Positions 17,634 to 25,579 are shown, counted from the first letter of the stretch. The stretch: DNA of 64,000 nt from Caulobacter sp. Root655 (GCF_001427665.1 NZ_LMHC01000025.1:140035-204034); one strand, 5' to 3'. The notes: generated by a model not told the origin, from the letters alone. Numbers and translations: made by a program.

Positions 17634-18269
17634 TCAATAGTTGTTGGCGTTGGTGTTGATCTGGTCGAGGAGGTTGGGCAGCAGGTGGGCGGCGATGCGC
17701 CGGGCGGACTCGGCGTCGCGGCCCAGCATCCCGCGCAAGGGGCCTCCGATCATGGCGTCGCCGAAGGCGCACAGGGTCAGCAGCAGCAGGGCGGATGGGA
17801 TGTGCTGGGGCGCGCCGTCCGTGGCGCGGACGGTTTCGTCCAGGGCGGCCACCAGATCGCCCACGGCCTCGCGCACCGGCTCCAGGTGCTCGTAGCGGTT
17901 GGAAAGGGCGAGCCACGCCGCCAACTGGCCCGCGCCGCCTTCGTCGAAGGCGTCGAAGACGATGTCCACCAGCGCTCTTGGCGCATTGGCGTCCGAGCGG
18001 ACATGGGTCACCGCCGTTTGCAGCGCCTTGGCCAGGTCGCGGACCATCGCCCCCATCAGGGCCGACTGAAGTTGGGCCGCCGACCCGAAATGATGGATCA
18101 GGTTGCCGTGGGTGACGCCGATCTCGCGAGCGACGGCGTTCAGGGTCACGCCGGTGGGGCCGTGCTCGATGAGCAGCTGTCTGGCGCAGGCGATGGCCTG
18201 GGCGCGAGCCTCGTCGGGGGAGCGCCGGCGGCGGGTCTTGACGTACGCCGGAGGCGCTTCGCTCTGCAC
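17634..18269 (-). CDS. TetR-family repressor 1
   Basis: 211 residues. The N-terminal helix-turn-helix lies at about 20-66 (ARQLLIEHGPTGVTLNAVAR, EIGVTHGNLIHHFGSAAQLQ), followed by an all-helical ligand domain. GTG start, with GGAGAAGG 4 bases upstream. The product is clearly paralogous to the next gene: GVTHxNLIHHFGSAA, MVRDLAKAL, APRALVDIVFDAFDEGGAG and LCAFGDAMIGGPLRGML all recur there. A matching operator lies 15 bases upstream of the start, so it probably represses itself. The ligand is unknown. Confidence 0.85.
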   Translation of the reverse strand: MQSEAPPAYVKTRRRRSPDEARAQAIACARQLLIEHGPTGVTLNAVAREIGVTHGNLIHHFGSAAQLQSALMGAMVRDLAKALQTAVTHVRSDANAPRALVDIVFDAFDEGGAGQLAAWLALSNRYEHLEPVREAVGDLVAALDETVRATDGAPQHIPSALLLLTLCAFGDAMIGGPLRGMLGRDAESARRIAAHLLPNLLDQINTNANNY

Positions 18270-18283
18270 CTTGCCTTCTCCAT

Positions 18284-18301
18284 ATTTATATCAATGTAAA
18301 T
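18284..18301. promoter_or_regulatory. Putative TetR operator (upstream of TetR 1)
   Basis: The 18-base imperfect palindrome ATTTATAT-CA-ATGTAAAT has 7 of 8 paired positions. It is an AT-rich island in very GC-rich surroundings, 15 bases upstream of the GTG of the first TetR gene. The second TetR gene has an element of the same 8-2-8 architecture (18993-19010), with TTACAT / ATGTA cores shared. Binding is inferred, not shown. Confidence 0.6.
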
Positions 18302-18370
18302 GTCACCATGGCGTGGTTCGGAAAAGGATGCAATCAGGCGAGGGGTTCGGCGACCGCCAATCAACCCTGA

Positions 18371-18985
18371 TTAGAGTAGGAAGCTGGGCAGGAGGCGAGC
18401 GACGATCTTGCGGCCGCTGTCCTCGTCGCGATCCAACATGTCGCGCAGCGGAGCGCCGATCACCGCGTCGCCGAACGCGCAGAGGGCGATGAACAGCACC
18501 GCGGAGGTGATGCGGTTGTGGGTCTGCTCGCCTTCGGCGGAGAACTTCTCGTCGATGGCCTTGACCAGGTCCTGGACGGCGGCCCGCACCGGCTCCAGAT
18601 GCTGCAGGTCGCCCGAGAGCGCGATCCAGGCGGCGAGCCGCCCGGCGCCGCCGCGGTCGAAGGCGTCGAAGACCGCGTCGACCAGAGCCCGCGGCGCGCC
18701 GGCGTCGGAGCGCAGCTGGTTGACCGCCGCGTCGAGGGCGTCGGCCAGGTCGCGGACCATGGATTCCATCAGCGCCGACTGCAGTCCCGCCGCCGACCCG
18801 AAGTGATGGATCAGGTTGGCGTGGGTGACGCCGATCTTGTCGCCGACCGCCTTGAGCGTGATCGCCGTCGGGCCGGATTCGATCAGCAACCGCCGGGCGA
18901 CGACCAGCGCCTCGCGCCGGGCCTCGTCGGGCGCGCGTCGCCGACGCTTCGGGATTTCGACCACGGCTTCATCGCGTATTGACAT
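18371..18985 (-). CDS. TetR-family repressor 2
   Basis: About 204 residues from ATG at 18985 (MSIRDEAVVEIPKRRRRAPD). An upstream GTG at 18994 is possible but lies inside the palindromic operator, so the ATG is preferred. The helix-turn-helix VARRLLIESGPTAITLKAVG / DKIGVTHANLIHHFGSAAGL is followed by a ligand domain near-parallel to that of TetR 1 (FDAFDRGGAGRLAAWIALSG; LCAFGDAVIGAPLRDMLDRD). The two genes are tandem duplicates. This copy is divergent from the COQ4 gene and is the natural candidate regulator of that operon. Confidence 0.85.
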   Translation of the reverse strand: MSIRDEAVVEIPKRRRRAPDEARREALVVARRLLIESGPTAITLKAVGDKIGVTHANLIHHFGSAAGLQSALMESMVRDLADALDAAVNQLRSDAGAPRALVDAVFDAFDRGGAGRLAAWIALSGDLQHLEPVRAAVQDLVKAIDEKFSAEGEQTHNRITSAVLFIALCAFGDAVIGAPLRDMLDRDEDSGRKIVARLLPSFLL

Positions 18986-18992
18986 TAGTGTC

Positions 18993-19010
18993 ACTTACAT
19001 CTATGTAGAT
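18993..19010. promoter_or_regulatory. Putative TetR operator in the TetR 2 / COQ4 divergent region
   Basis: The palindrome ACTTACAT-CT-ATGTAGAT (6 of 8 pairs, with a perfect TACAT..ATGTA core) lies directly upstream of the second TetR gene and 95 bases upstream of the COQ4 start. It shares architecture and core with the element at 18284-18301. An AT-rich stretch GATATATT (19022-19029) next to it could be part of the rightward promoter. Confidence 0.6.
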
Positions 19011-19104
19011 ATCGTCGAGCGTCGATATATTCCGCGTTGGACAGCCTCCAGCTCCACCGGAGTCGGTCGCCCTATTGACAGGAAGTTTAGGAGATAGCGT
19101 CGCC

Positions 19105-19875
19105 TTGGCCCAGACCTTTCATGTCGATGTCGAGCGCCGGTCCGCGACGCTTCGTCGCAAGCACGCGATCGACCCGTTGCGGGCCGTGCGCGGCTTTCGC
19201 CGCCTGGTGGCCGACAAGGAGGACACCGAGCAGGTTTTCGAGATCATGAGCGCGCTGTCGGGTCGATCGATTCCCAACGGCTACATGCGGCTGCTCGATT
19301 CGGAGGAAGGCGGTCGGCAGGCCTATCTGGCCGTCGAGTTCGCCCACCGCCTGGACGATAGAAACTGGCTGGCCAGCTTGCCTGAGGGCAGCGTCGGAGC
19401 GGCCTATCGCGACTTTGTCGCCGCGCGCGGCTTCACCGCCCAGGGCCTGGCCGAGGAAAGCCGCAAGGTCGCCGACACCGAGATCGACGCCGCCCATCCC
19501 AACGGCTGGTACGCTCGCCGCCTGCGCGACGTCCACGACGTCTGGCACGTGCTGACCGGCTACGGAACCGACGCCCTGGGCGAGGCCTGTGTGGTGGCGT
19601 TCTCCCACCCTCAGACCCGCAGCGCGGGTTTCGCCTTCATCGCCGCCGGCGCGGCGCTGGAGTTCGGGAAGCTGGGCAAGGGCCATCCCTACGGCCGCGC
19701 CATCTGGCAGGCCTGGCGCCACGGCCGGCGAGCGGCCTGGCTGCCTGGGCTCGACTACGAAGCGCTGCTGGCCCAGCCGCTCGACGCCGCCCGCGCCCGC
19801 CTGCGCATCGCCCGCCCCACGCTCTACGAGGCCGTGCCGCAAGAGGCGCGCAACGGCTACCGCTTCGACAATTGA
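19105..19875 (+). CDS. COQ4-family protein
   Basis: 256 residues from TTG at 19105, preceded 10 bases upstream by AGGAGA. A TTG at 19075 would add 10 residues but would place the ribosome site inside the gene. The zinc motif of COQ4, H144-D-x-x-H148-x11-E160 (HDVWHVLTGYGTDALGE), is intact. COQ4 proteins act in ubiquinone synthesis (C1 oxidative decarboxylation of the head group is the reported role in eukaryotes). Here the gene leads a small operon with a PF10118 protein and a DUF2147 protein, behind a TetR operator, rather than lying with ubi genes. That suggests a regulated or side role. Confidence 0.85.
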   Translation: MAQTFHVDVERRSATLRRKHAIDPLRAVRGFRRLVADKEDTEQVFEIMSALSGRSIPNGYMRLLDSEEGGRQAYLAVEFAHRLDDRNWLASLPEGSVGAAYRDFVAARGFTAQGLAEESRKVADTEIDAAHPNGWYARRLRDVHDVWHVLTGYGTDALGEACVVAFSHPQTRSAGFAFIAAGAALEFGKLGKGHPYGRAIWQAWRHGRRAAWLPGLDYEALLAQPLDAARARLRIARPTLYEAVPQEARNGYRFDN

Positions 19876-19892
19876 CGGTCGGGAGACCTTTG

Positions 19893-20750
19893 ATGACCCA
19901 GTCCAGCAAGACCCCGCCCGACCTCACCATCCAGCCGCGCGACATGGCGTTCGGCCGCGACGCGCCCAGCAGGCGCTGGTGGCTGGGCGGGGATCCGGTC
20001 GGCACGGCGTTCTACAACGCCCTGTCGGCGACGTTCCCGCTGGGCGAGCGATTCTTCATGGACAGCGTGCGCCGCTACCGCAACGCCGCGCCGGCCAAGC
20101 TGAAGGCTCAGATCGCCGGCTTCCTGGCCCAGGAAGCGATGCACACCCGTGAGCACATCTTCTTCAACAAGCAGATCGCCGACCATGGCTTCGATATCGC
20201 GGCCATGGAGGACCGGACCCGGGCGCGGCTGGATTTCGCCCGCACCCGTCCGCCGCTGCAGCAATTGGGGGCCACCATCGCCCTCGAGCATTTCACCGCC
20301 ATCCTGGCGCACGCGCTGCTGGCCGATCCACGCCACCTGGAAGGCGCTTCCGACGAGGCCAGGGCCATGTGGCGCTGGCACGCGATCGAAGAGGTCGAGC
20401 ACAAGTCGGTGGCCTACGACGTCTACATGGCGGCCGCCGCGTCCCTGCCGGCTCCGCGGCGCTGGACGCTGCGGGTGCTGACCATGGTGGCGGCCACCCA
20501 TTTGCTGTTCGCGGTGGTCGGTAGCAACATCGCCGACATCTTCACCTCGGACGGCATCAACAATGGCCGCACCTGGCGGCGGCTTTTCCACTTCATGCTG
20601 GTGCGACCTGGCATGTTGCGCCAGGTGATGGGCGGCTACTTCGCCTACTTCCTGCCCGGCTTCCATCCATGGCAGCACGACAACCGGGCCTTGGTCAGCG
20701 AGGTGGAGCAGACCTTGGCGGCGACCTATGGCGTCGGGGCGCCGGCATGA
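19893..20750 (+). CDS. PF10118-type predicted metal-dependent hydrolase
   Basis: 285 residues. The family is a helical ferritin-like metal protein. Its carboxylate/histidine motifs are visible: FLAQEAMHTREHIFFN (about 81-96), ALEHFTAILAHALL (about 130-143) and WHAIEEVEHKSVAYDVYM (about 161-178). These E-x-x-H spacings suggest a di-iron site. Two hydrophobic stretches near 196-212 and 246-258 may insert into or lie on the membrane. It starts 17 bases after the COQ4 gene and its stop overlaps the DUF2147 start. The substrate is unknown. Confidence 0.8.
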   Translation: MTQSSKTPPDLTIQPRDMAFGRDAPSRRWWLGGDPVGTAFYNALSATFPLGERFFMDSVRRYRNAAPAKLKAQIAGFLAQEAMHTREHIFFNKQIADHGFDIAAMEDRTRARLDFARTRPPLQQLGATIALEHFTAILAHALLADPRHLEGASDEARAMWRWHAIEEVEHKSVAYDVYMAAAASLPAPRRWTLRVLTMVAATHLLFAVVGSNIADIFTSDGINNGRTWRRLFHFMLVRPGMLRQVMGGYFAYFLPGFHPWQHDNRALVSEVEQTLAATYGVGAPA

Positions 20751-21169
20751 TCGCCGGCCTCGCTCTGGTCGCCGGACTGGCCTCGTCCGCGACCGCGACG
20801 TCCGAGGACGTGAAGGGCCTGTGGCGCACCCCGACCGATGGCGGATCGCTGGTGCGGCTGGCGCCCTGTGGCGACGGGATCTGCGGCCGCATCGTCAATT
20901 CGCCGCGCCTGCGGATCGCGCCGGACCAAAAGGACGTCCACAACCGTGACGTCGCCCTGCGCGGCCGGGCGTTGCGCGACCTGACCTTCATGAAGGTCAG
21001 GTCGACCGGCCCGGGGACCTGGGGCGACGGCTGGGTGTACAATCCGGAAGACGGCGGCACCTATAAGGGCGTCATGGAGCTGAAACCGGATGGGACCCTG
21101 CGCCTGACCGGCTGCATCGTGCGGCCGTTCTGCAAGACCCAGATCTGGCGCCGCGCCCAGGCCGACTGA
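20747..21169 (+). CDS. DUF2147 secreted protein
   Basis: 140 residues with a signal peptide (MIAGLALVAGLASSATATS). The mature part begins VKGLWRTPTDGGSLVRLAPC and contains DGICGRIVN, FMKVRSTGPGTWGDGWVYNP and EDGGTYKGVMELKPDGTLRL, the DUF2147 beta-barrel-like pattern, with four cysteines. Function is unknown; related proteins are periplasmic. Translation is coupled to the PF10118 gene by ATGA, so all three likely respond to the same TetR control. Confidence 0.8.
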   Translation: MIAGLALVAGLASSATATSEDVKGLWRTPTDGGSLVRLAPCGDGICGRIVNSPRLRIAPDQKDVHNRDVALRGRALRDLTFMKVRSTGPGTWGDGWVYNPEDGGTYKGVMELKPDGTLRLTGCIVRPFCKTQIWRRAQAD

Positions 21170-21339
21170 ACCGGCGACGCTTCGTCGGCTGATGGCGCGT
21201 CGCGACTTGGCGATAGCCGCCCCGATTTGAACCGTCGCGCTGCTTCTGTGCACGGATGACGTTCAGGAAGGGGTCTGGCCCTTGCTTAGCTATCTCAGGC
21301 GCCTACATGCCTCCTGCCGGGTTCCGGCGGGAGGCTGGA

Positions 21340-22281
21340 ATGATCGGCGCGTCGGTGAAGCAAGTTTCGAAGGTGTCCATGGTCGAGGTGCGACCCGCGC
21401 ATGCGCGGCGCCACGCCGGATTGGCGACGACGGCGTTGGGCTTGATCGTCGCGGCCGGCCTCATGGCGGCCGCCTCGTCCACGCTCGCCCAGACCGCCGT
21501 CGAGCCCGCCGCCGCGCCTTCGCAGGACACGGCGCCGCTCGTGGACGCCCCCCAAGTCCGGGATCCCGGGCTCGCGGCCTATGATCCGCTCGAAGGGTTC
21601 AATCGGGCCAGCTTTGGCGTCAGCATGGGCCTGGACCGCGCGGTCATCGGCCCCATAGCCCACGGCTACACGGCCGTGACGCCCAAGCCTGTCCGCAACC
21701 GGGTGAGCTCGGTGATCTACAATCTGGGCGAACCCAGCACGGCGTTGAACGACGTCCTGCAGGGACATCCCAAGCGCTTCGGCGTGACCACCTCGCGCTT
21801 CGTGATCAATTCGACCATCGGCCTGTTGGGGCTGTTCGACGTGGCGGCCGGCATGGGCCTGCAGGGGCATGGCGCCGACTTCGGCCAGACCTTCGGACGC
21901 TATGGCGTCAAGCCGGGTCCCTATCTCTATGTCCCGGTCATGGGTCCCTTGAGCTTCCGCGAGGGCGTGGGCCGCGCGCTCGACTTCGCGACCGATCCCG
22001 TCGGGATCATCGGCGGCGGTTACAAGAGCACCTTCGGGGCGACGCGCCTGGGCGTCGGTGTCGTCGACGTCCGCGCCAGGGCCGACGGCGCCTTCCGGGC
22101 GCTGGACGACTCCGTGGATCCTTATGTGACCGCGCGTTCAGCCTATGGGCAGTACCGGGAATCCTTCCTACGCGAGGCCACGGGCGAGGTTCAGGCCTTG
22201 CCTGATTTCGACGACGCGCCGTCAACGTCTCCCGAAGTCCCGCCGTCCGTCCCGGCGCCCGGCGCGGGCGAACCCCAATGA
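21340..22281 (+). CDS. mlaA: MlaA/VacJ lipid-removal protein
   Basis: 313 residues. GGGAGG lies 5 bases before the ATG. A long basic N-terminus and hydrophobic segment (residues 29-49) are followed by the VacJ domain: YDPLEGFNRASFGVSMGLDR, INSTIGLLGLFDVAAGMGL and DFGQTFGRYGVKPGPYLYVP. MlaA takes phospholipid out of the outer leaflet of the outer membrane and hands it to MlaC. Unlike the E. coli protein, no lipobox cysteine is evident: the signal ends ASSTLAQTA. It heads the Mla operon, and its stop overlaps mlaC. Confidence 0.9.
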   Translation: MIGASVKQVSKVSMVEVRPAHARRHAGLATTALGLIVAAGLMAAASSTLAQTAVEPAAAPSQDTAPLVDAPQVRDPGLAAYDPLEGFNRASFGVSMGLDRAVIGPIAHGYTAVTPKPVRNRVSSVIYNLGEPSTALNDVLQGHPKRFGVTTSRFVINSTIGLLGLFDVAAGMGLQGHGADFGQTFGRYGVKPGPYLYVPVMGPLSFREGVGRALDFATDPVGIIGGGYKSTFGATRLGVGVVDVRARADGAFRALDDSVDPYVTARSAYGQYRESFLREATGEVQALPDFDDAPSTSPEVPPSVPAPGAGEPQ

Positions 22282-22949
22282 CCTATCTGGAACCGACCAT
22301 GATCAACGCCCGCCCCACCCGCCGTTTCACCCAGTTCGCGCTGGTGGCCTTCGTCGGCCTCGGCGCGTTGTCGCAAGCGCGTCCCGCCCTGGCCCAGGCC
22401 GCCCGCGACCCCCAGGCCGAGCAGTTCGTGCAGACGCGGGCTCAGCGGGTCATCACGGTCCTGGCCGACAAGAACCAGAGCATCGCCCAGAAGAAGACGA
22501 CCTTCCACACGGCCATCGACCAACTGGCCGACGTGCCCAAGATCACCAACTTCGTGCTCGGCAAGTATGCGCGAACCATCACGCCCGACCAACGCACGCG
22601 GTTCGCGACGGCGTTCCGCGTCTATGCGGAGAACGTGTACCAGAATCGCATCGACGACTATCACGGCGAGAAGCTGACGGTGACCGGCTCCACCGTGCGC
22701 AAGCCGGGCGACGTGATCGTCAACACCACGATCTCGGGTGGCCAGGTCGGTCAGCCCCTGCCGGTGTCCTGGCGGGTGCTGGGCGGCGGGTCCTCGTGGA
22801 AGGTGGTCGACGTGCAGTTCAAGGGCGTCTGGCTGGCGATCACCCAGCAGCAGGACTTCGTTTCGACGATCGACAACGCCGGCGGCAATATCGACGTACT
22901 GATCGCCCAGCTGCAGCGCGACGGCCAACGTTCCGTGGCGCGTAAATAG
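22278..22949 (+). CDS. mlaC: Periplasmic phospholipid carrier MlaC
   Basis: 223 residues, with a signal peptide ending near ARPALAQA. Tol-Tol-Ttg2 domain features are clear: AQKKTTFHTAIDQLADVPKI, FVLGKYARTITPDQRTRFAT and YQNRIDDYHGEKLTVTG, then SWKVVDVQFKGVWLAITQQQ. MlaC shuttles phospholipid between MlaA at the outer membrane and the MlaFED complex. The start is an ATGA overlap with mlaA; a second ATG 7 codons in is also possible. Confidence 0.92.
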   Translation: MTYLEPTMINARPTRRFTQFALVAFVGLGALSQARPALAQAARDPQAEQFVQTRAQRVITVLADKNQSIAQKKTTFHTAIDQLADVPKITNFVLGKYARTITPDQRTRFATAFRVYAENVYQNRIDDYHGEKLTVTGSTVRKPGDVIVNTTISGGQVGQPLPVSWRVLGGGSSWKVVDVQFKGVWLAITQQQDFVSTIDNAGGNIDVLIAQLQRDGQRSVARK

Positions 22950-23003
22950 ACAACGACGGAGCCGCCCGATCGGGTGGGCGGTCTTACTGGACTTCGAAAG
23001 GAT

Positions 23004-23531
23004 ATGGGGTTGCGCGAACAATGGGCCGAGACCCTGATGGGTCTTCTCGTCCTCGTCCTCGCGGCGGGGTTTCTGGTCTACTCGCTGAGCGTCGGCGGCG
23101 TGGGGAGCAAGCCGGGCGGCTATGACGTCACGGCCAAGTTCGGTCAGGTCGGATCGCTGGCGCCGGGCGCCGCCGTCAGCGTGGCCGGCGTCAAGGTCGG
23201 CACGGTCTCGCAGATCAGCCTGGATCCGAAGACCTTCCTGGCCGTCGCGAAGCTGAGCCTGGACCCGACCGTCAAGCTGCCGTCGGACTCCACCGCCAAG
23301 ATCACCAGCGACAGCCTGCTGGGCGGGGTGCACGTGGCCATCGCGCCGGGCGGCGCGATCGACGACATCAAGCCGGGCGGCGAGATCGAAAACACCCAGG
23401 GCGCGGTCGACCTGTTCGGCCTGATCGGCTCGGTCATGCGGCCCCAAGGCGGCGCGGAAGCGCCGGCCACCGCGCCGGGCGCCGCCGCGCCCGCCGCTTC
23501 CGACGCCACCGTGGCTCCGGAAAGCTACTGA
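23004..23531 (+). CDS. mlaD: MCE-domain protein MlaD
   Basis: 175 residues. GAAAGGAT directly precedes the ATG. An N-terminal membrane helix (about 11-28, MGLLVLVLAAGFLVYSLSVG) is followed by one MCE domain (YDVTAKFGQVGSLAPGAAVS, VAGVKVGTVSQISLDPKTFL, STAKITSDSLLGGVHVAIAP) and an Ala/Pro-rich tail. It forms the periplasmic hexameric ring of the MlaFED transporter. It lies 54 bases after mlaC and 1 base before mlaE. Confidence 0.93.
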   Translation: MGLREQWAETLMGLLVLVLAAGFLVYSLSVGGVGSKPGGYDVTAKFGQVGSLAPGAAVSVAGVKVGTVSQISLDPKTFLAVAKLSLDPTVKLPSDSTAKITSDSLLGGVHVAIAPGGAIDDIKPGGEIENTQGAVDLFGLIGSVMRPQGGAEAPATAPGAAAPAASDATVAPESY

Positions 23532-23532
23532 G

Positions 23533-24339
23533 ATGACCGCGGCTGACGCGGCGATCCCCGCCGTCTTCAAACCCATTCGCTCCATCGGGCGCTCGACGCT
23601 TGGCGCGCTGCGCATGGTGGGCTCGGTCGGCGTCTTCTCGGTGCGCGGCGTGGCCTCGGTGTTCACCCCGCCATGGTTTCCGGGCCAGCTCTGGCGGCAA
23701 CTGGTCGCCATCGGCTTCTTCTCGCTGCCCGTGGTCGGGCTGACGGCGATCTTCACCGGCGCGGCCCTGGGCCTGAACATCTATACCGGCGGCGGGCGCT
23801 TCAACGCCGAGCAGGTGATGCCGCAGATCGTGGCCCTGGGCATCACGCGTGAGCTGGGCCCGGTGCTGGCGGCCCTGATGCTGGCCGGCCGGGTCTCGGC
23901 GGCCATCGCCGCCGAGATCGGGGCCATGCGGGCCACCGAGCAGATTGACGCCATGCGCACTCTGTCGACCGACCCGTTCCGCTATCTGGTCGCGCCGCGC
24001 CTGCTGGCCGCGACGCTGGTGCTGCCGCTGCTGACCCTGATCGCCGACATCATCGGCGTGGCCGGTGGCTGGTTGGTGGCCGTCCGGATCCTGGACTTCA
24101 ACTCCAGCGTCTACATCCGCAACACCGCCAACTTCCTGCAGTTCTGGGACGTCGGTTCGGGCCTGATCAAGGCGGCGGTGTTCGGCTTCATCGTCGCGCT
24201 GATGGGCTGCTACCACGGCTACAACGCCAAGGGCGGGGCGCGCGGCGTCGGCCGGGCGACCACCCACGCGGTGGTGTCGTCGGCCATCCTGATCTTCGCC
24301 TCCGATTACTTCCTCACGACGCTGTTCACCCACACATGA
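23533..24339 (+). CDS. mlaE: Mla ABC transporter permease MlaE
   Basis: 268 residues of the MlaE/TrbI-type permease family, with five to six hydrophobic helices. The conserved coupling region is present: LGITRELGPVLAALMLAGRV, SAAIAAEIGAMRATEQIDAM and PRLLAATLVLPLLT. It forms the membrane channel of MlaFED. The stop overlaps the mlaF start (ATGA). Confidence 0.93.
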   Translation: MTAADAAIPAVFKPIRSIGRSTLGALRMVGSVGVFSVRGVASVFTPPWFPGQLWRQLVAIGFFSLPVVGLTAIFTGAALGLNIYTGGGRFNAEQVMPQIVALGITRELGPVLAALMLAGRVSAAIAAEIGAMRATEQIDAMRTLSTDPFRYLVAPRLLAATLVLPLLTLIADIIGVAGGWLVAVRILDFNSSVYIRNTANFLQFWDVGSGLIKAAVFGFIVALMGCYHGYNAKGGARGVGRATTHAVVSSAILIFASDYFLTTLFTHT

Positions 24340-25127
24340 CCGACATCGCCAAACTCGAATGGAGAGGCGTCCGCAAACGCTTCGACGACGCGCCGGTGCT
24401 GGACGGGCTGGACCTCAGCGTCGCGTCCGGCCGGTCGCTGGTGATCATCGGCGGCTCGGGCCAGGGCAAGTCGGTGACCATCAAGGTGGCCATGGGCCTG
24501 GTGCGTCCCGACGCGGGCGAGGTGCTGGTCGATGGCAAGAACCTGATCGGCCCAGGTCTCAAGTGGGGGGGGGGGCGTTCCCGGCGGAACCTGTTTTCGC
24601 GCGTCGGCGTCCTGTTCCAGGGCGCGGCGCTGTTCGACAGCCTGACCGTCTGGGAGAACGTCGCCTTCCGCCTGATCAACGCTGACGGGGTGTCACGCAA
24701 GGACGCCAAGGCGCGGGCGATCGAAGCCCTGGCGCGCGTGCGCCTGCAGGCCAGCGTCGCCGATTCCCATCCCTCCGAACTGTCCGGCGGGATGCAGAAA
24801 CGCGTCGGCCTGGCGCGGGCCGTGGTCGCCAATCCCGAGATCCTGTTCTTCGACGAACCGACCACGGGGCTGGACCCGATCACCTCGGCGGCGATCAACG
24901 AGCTGATCGTCGACCAGGTACGAGGCCTCGGCTGCACGGCGGTGTCGATCACCCACGACCTGGCCTCGGCCCGGACGATCGGCGACGAGATCGCCATGCT
25001 GCATGGCGGCAAGATCGTCTGGCGCGGCGCGCCGGCAGAGCTCGACCGCACGGACAACCCCTATGTCCGCCAGTTCGTCGATGCTCGGGCCGACGGGCCG
25101 ATGACGAGCGTGGTCCAGGAACGATGA
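24336..25127 (+). CDS. mlaF: Mla ABC transporter ATPase MlaF
   Basis: 263 residues. Walker A GGSGQGKSV (about 44-52), Q-loop VLFQGAALFD, signature ELSGGMQKRVGLARA, Walker B EILFFDEPTTGLDP and the H-loop TH are all intact. It powers MlaFED lipid transport from the cytoplasm. A run of eleven G bases (24565-24575) codes the WGGG of LKWGGGRSRRN. A one-base slip would frameshift the protein before the signature. The stop overlaps the next gene. Confidence 0.93.
   Translation: MTDIAKLEWRGVRKRFDDAPVLDGLDLSVASGRSLVIIGGSGQGKSVTIKVAMGLVRPDAGEVLVDGKNLIGPGLKWGGGRSRRNLFSRVGVLFQGAALFDSLTVWENVAFRLINADGVSRKDAKARAIEALARVRLQASVADSHPSELSGGMQKRVGLARAVVANPEILFFDEPTTGLDPITSAAINELIVDQVRGLGCTAVSITHDLASARTIGDEIAMLHGGKIVWRGAPAELDRTDNPYVRQFVDARADGPMTSVVQER
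24565..24575 (+). repeat. Homopolymer of eleven G inside mlaF
   Basis: Uninterrupted G11 flanked by AAGT and CGTT, about 230 bases into mlaF. It is by far the longest homopolymer noticed in the window. Such tracts are prone to slippage in replication and in sequencing. The current length keeps mlaF in frame. Confidence 0.9.
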
Positions 25128-25579
25128 CCTATCCCTTGCGCGGGACCGTGTTGCTGGCGGCCCTGGCCTTCGGTTTCTCCAGCGCGGCCCAGGCCCAGGA
25201 CTATGTACGCGCCGACTGCCGGGGCCAGGTGGCGCCGACCGTCCTGCGCTTCGACTCGCCCGAGCACGTCCGCTGGTACAAGCGCTTCTGGACCGGCGAT
25301 TGCGACCATCTGCCGTTCTGCATTCCCGGCTCGCCCAACTGGAACGACATCGTCGGCAAGCTGGTGATCCGGGGCGGTCCGGCCGAGCAGGCGGCGCTGC
25401 TGCCCAAGGCGTGCCGGCTGGGTCAATTGATCGGCCTGGAATGGTCGCGCGACAAGAAGGTCCGGCGCATCGACACCGGCGACCTGCGCACGTTCAAGGG
25501 CATGCTGGAGAAGTCCGGCGACGCCCTGCGCGGCGTCGAACAGGTCGAGGTCTCGACCCGCGCCAAGCTGGCGCGATAG
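25124..25579 (+). CDS. Hypothetical secreted protein at end of Mla operon
   Basis: 151 residues with a signal peptide (LRGTVLLAALAFGFSSAAQA, cleaved before QDYVRADC). The mature protein has four cysteines (CRGQ, GDCDHLPFC, KACRLG) and no recognised family. ATGA coupling to mlaF places it in the Mla operon, so a periplasmic role linked to lipid transport is a reasonable guess without direct support. Confidence 0.7.
   Translation: MTYPLRGTVLLAALAFGFSSAAQAQDYVRADCRGQVAPTVLRFDSPEHVRWYKRFWTGDCDHLPFCIPGSPNWNDIVGKLVIRGGPAEQAALLPKACRLGQLIGLEWSRDKKVRRIDTGDLRTFKGMLEKSGDALRGVEQVEVSTRAKLAR

Noticed and set aside
19075..19080. TTGACA as a -35 promoter box or as the COQ4 start
   Set aside because: No suitable -10 follows before the ribosome site at 19089-19094, and as a start codon it would put that site inside the gene.
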